A stretch of DNA of 7,057 nucleotides from Brevundimonas sp. (GTDB taxonomy: Bacteria > Pseudomonadota > Alphaproteobacteria > Caulobacterales > Caulobacteraceae). The position numbers and the translations under genes were made by a program. This document shows, one piece after another, positions 1 through 5,903 of the stretch (within the stretch, counting starts at the first letter, position 1; every line of letters starts with the position of its first letter). The notes beneath the pieces were generated by a model. That model did not search any database, was not told where the DNA came from, and was given only the letters and a program-made list of their open reading frames with translations. The DNA is taken from assembly GCA_012270135.1 (NCBI GenBank), contig JAAXIW010000277.1, positions 1 to 7,057 of the forward strand, read 5' to 3'.

Positions 1-545
1 TCGCCCTGTCGCGGCGCCGGATCACCGTCTCGACCTCGGGCGTCGTGCCCCAGCTCCAGGCGCTCGGCGAGCGCACCCAGGCCATGCTGGCGAGCAGCCT
101 GCACGCCACCAACGACGCCCTGCGCGACGTGCTGGTGCCGTTGAACAGGAAATACCCGCTGGACCAGCTGATGGCCGCCATCCGCGCCTATCCCGGCCTG
201 TCCAACGCCCGCCGGGTGACCTTCGAATACGTCATGCTCAAGGGCGTCAACGACAGCCCGGAAGAGGCCCGTGCCCTGCTGAAGCTGATCGAGGGCATCC
301 CGTCCAAGGTCAACCTGATCCCGTTCAACCCGTGGCCCGGCACGGATTACGAATGCTCGGACTGGAAGACCATCGAGCGCTTCGCGGCCATCCTCAACAA
401 GGCCGGCTACGCCTCGCCGATCCGCACCCCGCGCGGCCGCGACATCCTCGCCGCCTGCGGCCAGCTCAAGTCCGAGAGCGAAAAGGTGCGGGCCAGCGTC
501 CGCCGCGCCGAACAGGCCGCCGCGGCAGGCGTGGAAGCGGCCTGA
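1..545 (+). CDS. rlmN: 23S rRNA (adenine(2503)-C2)-methyltransferase RlmN, 3' part
   Basis: C-terminal part of RlmN, the radical SAM enzyme that methylates C2 of A2503 in 23S rRNA and of A37 in some tRNAs. The first whole codon is at base 3; the start lies outside the window. Visible family signatures, in order: the STSGVVP segment at about bases 30-50, FEYVMLKGVNDS, NLIPFNPWPG and RTPRGRDILAACGQL. The Cys codon at 456-458 in AACGQL corresponds to the conserved C-terminal cysteine that carries the transient methyl group (Cys355 in E. coli). The CxxxCxxC iron-sulfur motif and the other catalytic cysteine lie upstream, outside the window. The reading frame is intact to TGA at 543-545. The tail after the catalytic Cys is Lys/Glu/Ala-rich and looks like a normal family terminus. 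GTG at 45 is an internal Val codon within STSGVVP, not a start. Next on the same strand, after 152 bases, is a DUF350 gene with no evident functional tie. Confidence 0.95.
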   Translation, partial: ALSRRRITVSTSGVVPQLQALGERTQAMLASSLHATNDALRDVLVPLNRKYPLDQLMAAIRAYPGLSNARRVTFEYVMLKGVNDSPEEARALLKLIEGIPSKVNLIPFNPWPGTDYECSDWKTIERFAAILNKAGYASPIRTPRGRDILAACGQLKSESEKVRASVRRAEQAAAAGVEAA

Positions 546-551
546 CGCCAG

Positions 552-566
552 GGCCGCCTCCCGGCC
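552..566 (+). other. Small GC hairpin just after rlmN
   Basis: Inverted repeat GGCCG-CCTCC-CGGCC with 5-bp arms and a 5-base loop, six bases past the rlmN stop. No T-run follows, so it is at best a weak or Rho-assisted 3' end. It may be chance in GC-rich DNA. Confidence 0.25.
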
Positions 567-664
567 TCAAGCAGCGCGAAGCGCGGTAGGCCGCCTCGAC
601 CCGCCGTAACAATTCCTCACCAACTGTGGCCCCGCCGCGCTTGCGGATTCGGGCGGGAATGGGG

Positions 665-679
665 CACAGCCTTGCTGTG
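665..679 (+). other. Perfect hairpin upstream of the DUF350 gene
   Basis: CACAGC-CTT-GCTGTG has perfect 6-bp arms and a 3-base loop. It ends 18 bases before the chosen ATG at 698. It could be an operator dyad or an mRNA leader hairpin. It would fall inside the coding region if an upstream in-frame start (659 or 626) were used, which slightly favours the 698 start. Confidence 0.35.
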
Positions 680-697
680 ACAGCCGCCCGGACAGCC

Positions 698-1141
698 ATG
701 GAATCCCCGTCTCTCGCCGCCGTGCTCGAAAGCCCTGAGGTCCAGGCCTTCGCCACCGGCTTCCCCACGACCGTCCTCCACCTCTCCGTGACGCTCGGCC
801 TGCTCGTCGCCGGGGCGGTGATCTACGCCCTGCTGACGCCGTGGAAGGAGATCGCCCTGATCCGCGAGGGCAACGCCGCCGCCTCTGTGGCCTTCGCCGG
901 GGTGCTGGTCGGCCTCGCCGTTCCGCTGGCGGTCAGCCTCAGCGTCTCGACCTCGGTGCGCGACATCCTGATCTGGGGCGTGGCCACCGTCGTGCTCCAG
1001 CTGCTGGCCTTTCGCATCGTCGATCTGCTGCTGACCGGCCTGCCCCAGCGCATTCGCGAGGGCGAGATCTCGGCCGCCGTGCTGCTGGTCGGGGCCAAGC
1101 TGGCGACCGCGGTCATCCTCGCCGCCGCCCTGACGGGCTGA
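698..1141 (+). CDS. DUF350 family inner-membrane protein, four predicted helices
   Basis: A 147-residue, almost wholly hydrophobic protein that fits the DUF350 (YjfL-like) family; its biochemical function is unknown. Four membrane segments are visible at about residues 25-46, 61-83, 88-113 and 124-145. The loop before helix 2 has the family-type motif EIALIREGNAAA, and a related IREGEISAA precedes helix 4, so the protein looks like a two-helix unit duplicated. I chose ATG at 698 because it gives the usual family length with a short polar N-terminus. In-frame GTG at 626 and ATG at 659 would add 24 or 13 Arg/Ala-rich residues not typical of the family. No strong Shine-Dalgarno sequence precedes any of the three. 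A GAATC site overlaps codons 2-3 (701-705). The stop is four bases before the GTG of the serine protease gene, so the two are probably cotranscribed and possibly translationally coupled. Family call fairly sure; role unknown. Confidence 0.82.
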   Translation: MESPSLAAVLESPEVQAFATGFPTTVLHLSVTLGLLVAGAVIYALLTPWKEIALIREGNAAASVAFAGVLVGLAVPLAVSLSVSTSVRDILIWGVATVVLQLLAFRIVDLLLTGLPQRIREGEISAAVLLVGAKLATAVILAAALTG

Positions 1142-1145
1142 GCCC

Positions 1146-1970
1146 GTGAGCCGTCCCTCCGACTGGGTGATCTACACCCTCGTTCTCGCCGCCCTGATCG
1201 GCCTGTCGCTGGGCCAGCGCGAGAACGCCGACGCTCCGCCGGCCCCGCCGCCGCCGGACGAGATGGAAGGGGCCCTGCTCGGACCCGTCACGCCGTTCGA
1301 CCCCGCCGTCACCGTCAACGCGCCGGACATCCCGTTCCAGCCCGCCTCGGGCACGGCCTTTTCGATCGCCAGCCGGGGCCGATGGGTCACCGCCCGCCAT
1401 GTCGTCGAGGGCTGCCGGCGTCCGGCCATCATGGTCGGGGGCGGCCGCGCGGTCGCCGCCGACGTCCGCCTCGCGCCCCGGGCCGACATCGCCGTGCTGC
1501 AGACCGCCGGCGGCCCGGCGGCGCTTCCGCTCGCGGCGGGCGAGCCCCTGCGCAAGGGCCAACGCGCCTTCCATCCGGGCTATCCCCAGGGTCGCGCGGG
1601 CGAGGTGACTTCTCGCCTGCTCGGTCGCGAAACCCTGCGCGTGCGGGGCCGCGGCCAGCGCGACGAGCCCGTCCTCGCCTGGGCCGAGGTTGGCCGAACC
1701 GACCGGCTGGGCGGCTCCCTGTCGGGCCTGTCCGGCGCGCCGGTGCTGGATCGTCAGGGCCGTGTCGTCGGCGTCACCATTGCCGAAAGCCCGCGCCGGG
1801 GCCGCATCTACACCACCGCGCCGGATACCTTCGCCCCCGCCGTGCGCGGCCTGCAGAGAGCCGACGAGCCCCTGACCGGGCGGCGCATCAACATCGAGAA
1901 CTACGGCCTCGTCGCCGACGAGATGCGCCGCGACCTGCGCGTCAGCCAGGTCGTCTGCCTCTCGGCCTGA
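1146..1970 (+). CDS. Membrane-anchored trypsin-like serine protease (S1 fold)
   Basis: A 274-residue protein with a chymotrypsin-fold (DegP-like, no PDZ) protease domain. A hydrophobic segment at residues 7-23 serves as signal or anchor, followed by an Ala/Pro-rich linker (about 29-38), so the domain should lie in the periplasm. The catalytic triad is readable: His85 in TARHVV, Asp114 in RADIAVL, and Ser196 in GLSGAPV, a variant of the usual GNSGGP. GTAFSI and VVGVTIAES are typical flanking strands. Only two cysteines, Cys90 and Cys271, are present; they could form a disulfide joining the His loop to the C-terminus (inference). The GTG start at 1146 lies four bases after the DUF350 stop and has only a poor ribosome site, which suggests coupled translation. 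The next start would remove the anchor. The TGA at 1968-1970 is one base from the stop of the convergent M16 gene. The substrate is unknown. All catalytic residues are present, so activity is likely. Confidence 0.85.
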   Translation: MSRPSDWVIYTLVLAALIGLSLGQRENADAPPAPPPPDEMEGALLGPVTPFDPAVTVNAPDIPFQPASGTAFSIASRGRWVTARHVVEGCRRPAIMVGGGRAVAADVRLAPRADIAVLQTAGGPAALPLAAGEPLRKGQRAFHPGYPQGRAGEVTSRLLGRETLRVRGRGQRDEPVLAWAEVGRTDRLGGSLSGLSGAPVLDRQGRVVGVTIAESPRRGRIYTTAPDTFAPAVRGLQRADEPLTGRRINIENYGLVADEMRRDLRVSQVVCLSA

Positions 1971-1971
1971 C

Positions 1972-4863
1972 CTACCGCAGCGTCGCCGAGTCCAGGTTCA
2001 GCTCGGTCAGGGGGATCACCTCGACGTTCGGGTATTTCGCTCGCAGCGCTTCGAGGAAGACCGAAGCGTCGCCGACGATGACGAGGCTGGCGCCGGCAGA
2101 CGGCAGGTGATCCGCGAATGCCGATTCGATCTGCTCAGGCGTGACCGCCCGGACTTTGTCCGCATAGGCCGCCAACTCGCTCATCGGCAGGTCGTACAGG
2201 GCCAGATTGGCGATGAAGCCGCCGAGACCGTCGACAGTCTCCAGCGAGCGGCCGAAGCCGCCGATCATCACCGCCCGACGGGGCGACAGCTCGCTCTCGG
2301 AGATGCGCTCCGAACCCATCCGGCCGAGCTCTTCGAGGATGAGCTCGGCGACGGCCGGCACGGCGTCGTTGCGAGTCTGGGCGCTGGCGGTGAACAAGCC
2401 CTCGTCCGCCCGGGCGCCCAGCGACGAGCCGGCCCCGTAGCTGAGGCCGCGCTTGATCCGCACCTCCTGGTTCAGACGCGAGGAATAACCGCCGCCCAGC
2501 AGCGTATTTCCCAGCGCCAGCGGGAAATACTCCGCGTCGGTCCGCGACACGCCGCGCGCGGCCACCACGACCGCGGCCTGACCCGCGCCCGGCTGATCGA
2601 TGACCACCACCCGGGGCGCCAGCGCGGCGCCGGCCGGATCGTCCGACCGCGCTCCCGCCGCGCCGTTCCCGCGCCAGTCGCCGAAGGCCTGTTCCGCCAG
2701 GGTCCGCGCCTGCTCCGGGGTGATCGCCCCGGAGAAGACCAGCGTGGCGTCGGCCGGTGAGAAACGGTCGCGGTGGAAGGCGACCACGTCCTCACGGGTC
2801 AGGGTCGGGACTGACGTAACCGTGCCCAAACCCGGCGCGCCATAGGGAGCGTCGCCGTAGATCACCCGGCCGACGGATTGCGAGGCGATCTGGCCTGGCT
2901 GGCTCAGGGCCACCCGCAGGCCGTCCAGCGTCTGTGACTGCTGGCGCTCCAACTCGTCGGCGGCGAAGGCGGGGTTGCGCACCACATCCGCCATCAGGGC
3001 CAGGGTCTGCGGGAAGACCTCGGCGGGCGCGTTGGCGTAGACATTGGTGAAGTCCACCCCGGCGCCCGCGCCGACGGTGGCTCCCAGCCCTTCGATCTCG
3101 GCGGCGATCTGCGGCGCGGTGCGGGTTGCGGTGCCCTGGGTCAGCAGGCCGGCCGTCATGGTCGCCAGGCCCGGCTTTCCGCCGTCGTCGCGCGTGCCGG
3201 CGTCGAAGCCGAGACGGGCGGAGATCAGCGGCACGCCCTCGGTCGGGGCGACCAGAACGCGCAGGCCGTTGGCCAGGCGGAAGTCGGCGACGGCGGGGGT
3301 TGACGGGGAAACCTCGGGCCCCGGCGCCGGGATGGCGGCGCGTTGACCCTCAGGCAGCAGAACGGTCGGCTCGCCCACCGGAGCCAGGTCGGCCACCTTG
3401 ACCGGGGCGTCGACGTTGGTGTTCGCCTCGGTCGGCGGATGGGTCTCGTCGGCCGGCAGGTAGCGCATGGTGATCATGCGCTGCTCGGACAGATAGCGGC
3501 GGGCCACCCGCTGGATGTCGGCGGCGGAACCGGCCCGGAGGGCCGCGACCTCGCGGTCGGCGGTGGCGGCCTTGCCGTCCCACATCAGGGCGAAGCCCAA
3601 GGCGTTTGCGCGGTCGTCGACGCCCTCGCGCTGGCGCAGAAGGTTGGCGACCAGTTCGTTCCGGGCCTCGGCCAGTTCCGCCGCGCTGACCGGCTCATCG
3701 CGGAAGCGGGCCACCTCGGCGCGCAGGGCGGCGACGCCGGCCTCGGCCGTCTGGCCGTCGGCCATGATGGCGTAGGCGGTCAGATTGCCGGCCTGTTGGG
3801 CGAAGTCGGGGCTGGACGAAGCCTGGGCTGCGATCTGCTGATCATAGACCAGCGACTGGTACAGGCGGCTGCTCTCGCCGGTCGACAGGATGCCGTCGAG
3901 CACGGTCAGGGCGGCGCGGTCGGGATGACCATAGGGCACGGTGGGCCAGGCCAGCATCACCGCCGGCAGCGGCACATTGGCGCCGTAGAAGGTCGCCTCG
4001 CGGGGGCCGGTCGGTTCGGGCTCGATGACATTGTTGACCGGCAGGGGCGTGGCCGGGTTGGTCAGGTCGGCGAAATACTGTTCGATCCAGCCGTCCAGCT
4101 GCGCCTGATCGAAATTGCCGGCGACGATCAGCACGGCGTTGTCCGGCCGGTAGTAGGTGGCGTGGAAACGGCGCACGTCCTCGATGGTCGCGGCGTTCAG
4201 CTCCTCGATCGAGCCGATGCCCGGGCGCCGGTAGGGATGATCCTGATAGATGGTCTGGGGCGCGAGCAGGCCAAAGAAGCGGCCGTAGGGGTTGGCCAAA
4301 TAGCTCTGGCGGTATTCCTCCTTCACCACGTCCCGTTCCGAGGCGAAGACGTCGGCGTCGACGACCAGAGAGCCCATCCGGTCGGCCTCGGCGAAGATCA
4401 GCCTCTCCAGATGATTGGCCGGCACCACCTCATAGTAGTTGGTGAAGTCGTCCCAGGTGGAAGCGTTGTTGAAGCCGCCCACGTCCTCGGTCAGCCGGTC
4501 GAAGGTCTCGGTCGGCATGTTCTCGGTCGATTTGAACATCAGGTGTTCGAACAGGTGGGCGAAGCCCGAACGGCCGGCCGGGTCGTCCTTGGAGCCCACG
4601 CGGTACCAGACCTGCACGGTCACATTCGAAGTCGAGGCGTCCCGAAGGGTGAAGACCTTCAGGCCGTTCGGCAGAGCGCACTCGCGGAAGCCCAGCGGCG
4701 GAACCTCGCCCGGCGCGACGGCGGTCGCGGCCGGGGCCGGATCGCAGCTCAGGGCCGACGCGGCGGCGGTGGTCTGGATCGGCGCCGCATCGACGGTGGC
4801 GCAGGCGGCGACACCGATCAGCAGGGCGGAGATCGAGGCGGCGGCGAACAGGCGGGACTTCAT
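1972..4863 (-). CDS. Two-domain M16 zinc metallopeptidase, predicted lipoprotein
   Basis: A 963-residue insulinase/pitrilysin-family peptidase. Residues 1-21 form a lipoprotein signal with lipobox V18-A19-A20-C21, so the protein is probably lipid-anchored at the periplasmic face. The N-terminal M16 half (about 60-470) has the inverted zinc motif HLFEH (His103, Glu106 as base, His107) and the distal ligand in ERDVVKEE, most likely Glu183. After a Pro-rich linker (about 472-522) comes a second half (about 525-940) that has lost the zinc motif (GLATMTAGLL at the equivalent place) but keeps GGGYSSRL and KRGLSY with the Arg805/Tyr809 pair used in substrate binding. This is the standard active-plus-inactive clamshell. 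ATG at 4863 is chosen because GGAG lies eight bases upstream and the signal peptide begins there; an upstream in-frame start (4929) would put 22 Pro/Gly-rich residues before it. It likely degrades peptides in the envelope. It follows oxyR on the same strand after 87 bases and converges with the serine protease gene. Confidence 0.93.
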   Translation of the reverse strand: MKSRLFAAASISALLIGVAACATVDAAPIQTTAAASALSCDPAPAATAVAPGEVPPLGFRECALPNGLKVFTLRDASTSNVTVQVWYRVGSKDDPAGRSGFAHLFEHLMFKSTENMPTETFDRLTEDVGGFNNASTWDDFTNYYEVVPANHLERLIFAEADRMGSLVVDADVFASERDVVKEEYRQSYLANPYGRFFGLLAPQTIYQDHPYRRPGIGSIEELNAATIEDVRRFHATYYRPDNAVLIVAGNFDQAQLDGWIEQYFADLTNPATPLPVNNVIEPEPTGPREATFYGANVPLPAVMLAWPTVPYGHPDRAALTVLDGILSTGESSRLYQSLVYDQQIAAQASSSPDFAQQAGNLTAYAIMADGQTAEAGVAALRAEVARFRDEPVSAAELAEARNELVANLLRQREGVDDRANALGFALMWDGKAATADREVAALRAGSAADIQRVARRYLSEQRMITMRYLPADETHPPTEANTNVDAPVKVADLAPVGEPTVLLPEGQRAAIPAPGPEVSPSTPAVADFRLANGLRVLVAPTEGVPLISARLGFDAGTRDDGGKPGLATMTAGLLTQGTATRTAPQIAAEIEGLGATVGAGAGVDFTNVYANAPAEVFPQTLALMADVVRNPAFAADELERQQSQTLDGLRVALSQPGQIASQSVGRVIYGDAPYGAPGLGTVTSVPTLTREDVVAFHRDRFSPADATLVFSGAITPEQARTLAEQAFGDWRGNGAAGARSDDPAGAALAPRVVVIDQPGAGQAAVVVAARGVSRTDAEYFPLALGNTLLGGGYSSRLNQEVRIKRGLSYGAGSSLGARADEGLFTASAQTRNDAVPAVAELILEELGRMGSERISESELSPRRAVMIGGFGRSLETVDGLGGFIANLALYDLPMSELAAYADKVRAVTPEQIESAFADHLPSAGASLVIVGDASVFLEALRAKYPNVEVIPLTELNLDSATLR

Positions 4864-4871
4864 GGGATCGG

Positions 4872-4875
4872 CTCC
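4872..4875 (-). promoter_or_regulatory. Ribosome binding site that fixes the M16 start
   Basis: The minus strand reads GGAG followed by eight bases and then ATG (4863). No equally good site precedes the upstream in-frame ATG at 4929, so this element supports the shorter protein. Confidence 0.7.
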
Positions 4876-4879
4876 GAAA

Positions 4880-4893
4880 CCCGCCGGCGCGGG
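4880..4893 (-). other. GC hairpin in the M16 leader next to its RBS
   Basis: Inverted repeat with perfect 5-bp arms (CCCGC and GCGGG) and a 4-base loop. On the minus strand it is followed by TTTC and then, within four bases, by the GGAG ribosome site. It could modulate translation of the M16 mRNA. The T-run is too short for a convincing terminator. Confidence 0.3.
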
Positions 4894-4924
4894 CGAGGGC
4901 GACCCTATCAGGGCGGAAATCCGG

Positions 4925-4950
4925 CGCACCTTACGGAGTCGTAATGCGCG
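4925..4950. promoter_or_regulatory. Inverted repeat between oxyR and the M16 gene, centred on a GANTC site
   Basis: The core is TTACG-GAGT-CGTAA (4931-4944) with perfect 5-bp arms. Outward pairing continues with two mismatches to 4925 and 4950, giving 9 of 11 pairs. It begins immediately after the oxyR stop codon and lies 62-87 bases upstream of the M16 ATG. The centre contains GAGTC (4936-4940), a CcrM-type GANTC site. It may be an operator for the M16 gene or the 3' hairpin of oxyR. No T-run follows on the minus strand, so intrinsic termination is not well supported. Confidence 0.4.
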
Positions 4951-5838
4951 TCAGTCGAGCCGCAGCGCCTCGGCCAGCAGCTTCGCCTCCGCCGCCCGGC
5001 TGGATCCCGTGCGCCACGCGACGACGATCTCGCGGCGCGGCGCCTTGGCCGAGATGTGGCGAACGACCACGCCCGGCATGTCCGCCAGCCCAGCTCGCAC
5101 CGCCATCTCGGGCAGGAAACTGACACCGAGGCCCGAGGACACCATCTGGACGAGGGTATGCAGAGATGTGGCGGCGAAGACGTCGTCGCCCTTCGGCGGA
5201 TCGATGTCGAAGGCCGCCAGCGCCTGATCTCTCAGGCAGTGGCCGTCCTCGAGCAGGATCAGATCCTCGGCCTTCAGCGACCCAGGCGGGATCGGCCCGG
5301 CGCCCGCCAGGACGTGGCCGACCGGGGCCGCCGCCAGAATTTCGTCGTCGCCGATGCGGGCGTAGTCAATGCCGTGAGCGGAATAGGGCAGGGCGATCAC
5401 CGCCGCGTCCAGCTGACCCGCCTTCAGGGCCGCCACCAGGCGGGGCGTCAGATCTTCGCGGATGAACAGCCGAAGGGCCGGGTAGGCGTTTTTCAGCGCG
5501 GGCAGCTTGGCGGGGAGCAGGAAGGGCGCGACGGTCGGGATGACGCCGAGCCGAAACCGGCCGGACAGGGGCTTGCCGGCGTTTCTCGCCGCCTCCACCA
5601 GATCCTCCGTCCGCGCCAGCACATCTTCCGCCCGCCGAACCGCCTCGGCGCCCACGGCGGTCAGCTGGACATTGCCCCGGGTGCGCTCGACCACGGCCGC
5701 GCCGAGTATCTTCTCAAGCTCCTGCACCCCCGCGGACAGGGCCGGCTGGCTGACATGGGCCGCCTCCGCCGCCCGGCTGAACGAAGCGTGCTCGGCGAGA
5801 AGTTTGAGATAGTGGAGCTGGCGGAGGGTCGGGAGCAT
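4951..5838 (-). CDS. oxyR: OxyR-type LysR regulator lacking the resolving cysteine
   Basis: A 295-residue LysR-type transcription factor whose sequence is clearly of the OxyR class (hydrogen-peroxide-responsive activator of catalase and peroxidase genes). The winged helix-turn-helix covers about residues 1-60 (SFSRAAEAAHVSQPALS is the helix-turn-helix core). The sensor domain starts near residue 92 with GVIPTVAPFLLP. The peroxide site EDGHCLRDQ gives Cys201 (E. coli Cys199) with His200 beside it. Nine residues on, where E. coli has resolving Cys208, this protein has Phe210 (codon at 5209-5211). Cys201 is the only cysteine in the whole protein, so the classical intramolecular disulfide cannot form. 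FAATSLHTLVQMV and GLGVSFLP are typical OxyR sensor strands. The ATG at 5838 begins the canonical N-terminus (LRQLHYLKLLAEH); upstream there is only a distant AGGG. No catalase or peroxiredoxin gene is adjacent in the window. The M16 gene follows after 87 bases on the same strand. Confidence 0.9.
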   Translation of the reverse strand: MLPTLRQLHYLKLLAEHASFSRAAEAAHVSQPALSAGVQELEKILGAAVVERTRGNVQLTAVGAEAVRRAEDVLARTEDLVEAARNAGKPLSGRFRLGVIPTVAPFLLPAKLPALKNAYPALRLFIREDLTPRLVAALKAGQLDAAVIALPYSAHGIDYARIGDDEILAAAPVGHVLAGAGPIPPGSLKAEDLILLEDGHCLRDQALAAFDIDPPKGDDVFAATSLHTLVQMVSSGLGVSFLPEMAVRAGLADMPGVVVRHISAKAPRREIVVAWRTGSSRAAEAKLLAEALRLD

Positions 5839-5846
5839 GTTTGGAA

Positions 5847-5862
5847 ATAGCCCTGAATTATC
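5847..5862 (-). promoter_or_regulatory. Candidate oxyR promoter -10 overlapping a LysR/OxyR-like box
   Basis: On the minus strand GATAAT (5857-5862) matches TATAAT at five of six positions. No good -35 is seen, as is common for regulated promoters. Overlapping it, plus-strand bases 5847-5861 (ATAGCCCTGAATTAT) match eight of the ten fixed positions of the E. coli OxyR half-element ATAGnTnnnAnCTAT and form a T-N11-A LysR box. The second half-element expected 22 bases away is absent, although another ATAG occurs 44 bases away (5891-5894), two such periods. The arrangement would suit autorepression of oxyR. This is a by-eye match only. Confidence 0.33.
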
Positions 5863-5887
5863 CAGCGATCAAAGCTAATCGAGCGGG

Positions 5888-5895
5888 CCTATAGG
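5888..5895. repeat. 8-bp perfect palindrome upstream of oxyR
   Basis: CCTATAGG lies between the EcsC-family stop codon and oxyR. It contains the second ATAG and overlaps the GAATC site at 5895-5899 by one base. It is short enough to be chance. Confidence 0.25.
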
Positions 5896-5903
5896 AATCC
5901 CGG

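Larger units (their letters stand above)
546..697. other. Intergenic region rlmN to DUF350 gene
   Basis: This 152-base gap holds a 9-bp direct repeat (GGCCGCCTC at 552-560 and 589-597), small GC hairpins at 552-566 and 574-584, an A/T-richer patch around 606-626, a GATTC site (GANTC class) at 646-650, and a perfect 6-bp-arm hairpin at 665-679. No promoter matching the Caulobacter consensus was found on the plus strand: there is no CTA-containing -10 element. The downstream genes may be read through from rlmN or use a promoter I cannot recognise. Confidence 0.5.

Noticed and set aside
626..697. N-terminal extension of the DUF350 protein to GTG 626 or ATG 659
   Set aside because: The extra residues are Arg/Ala-rich and atypical for the family, and a perfect hairpin lies in this stretch. 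ATG 698 gives normal family length, although no ribosome site settles it.
1382..2110. A 242-codon frame overlapping the serine protease gene on the same strand
   Set aside because: Arg/Pro/Ala-rich frame-shifted translation without domains. The protease frame holds the intact catalytic triad, so this is a shadow.
2107..2760. A 217-codon plus-strand frame opposite the second half of the M16 gene
   Set aside because: Composition is that of antisense shadow (Arg/Ala/Gly/His-rich), with no domain and no ribosome site.
3343..4944. A 533-codon open frame on the plus strand opposite the M16 gene
   Set aside because: Its translation is Gly/Arg/Val-rich with no recognisable domain, while the minus strand gives a full M16 peptidase with all motifs. 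Long antisense frames are expected in high-GC genes with biased third positions.
4925..4950. Rho-independent terminator of oxyR
   Set aside because: The stem is partly mismatched and no T-run follows on the minus strand, so it is recorded only as an inverted repeat.
5056..5850. A 264-codon plus-strand frame opposite oxyR
   Set aside because: The minus strand encodes a complete LysR/OxyR protein; this frame has no family signature.
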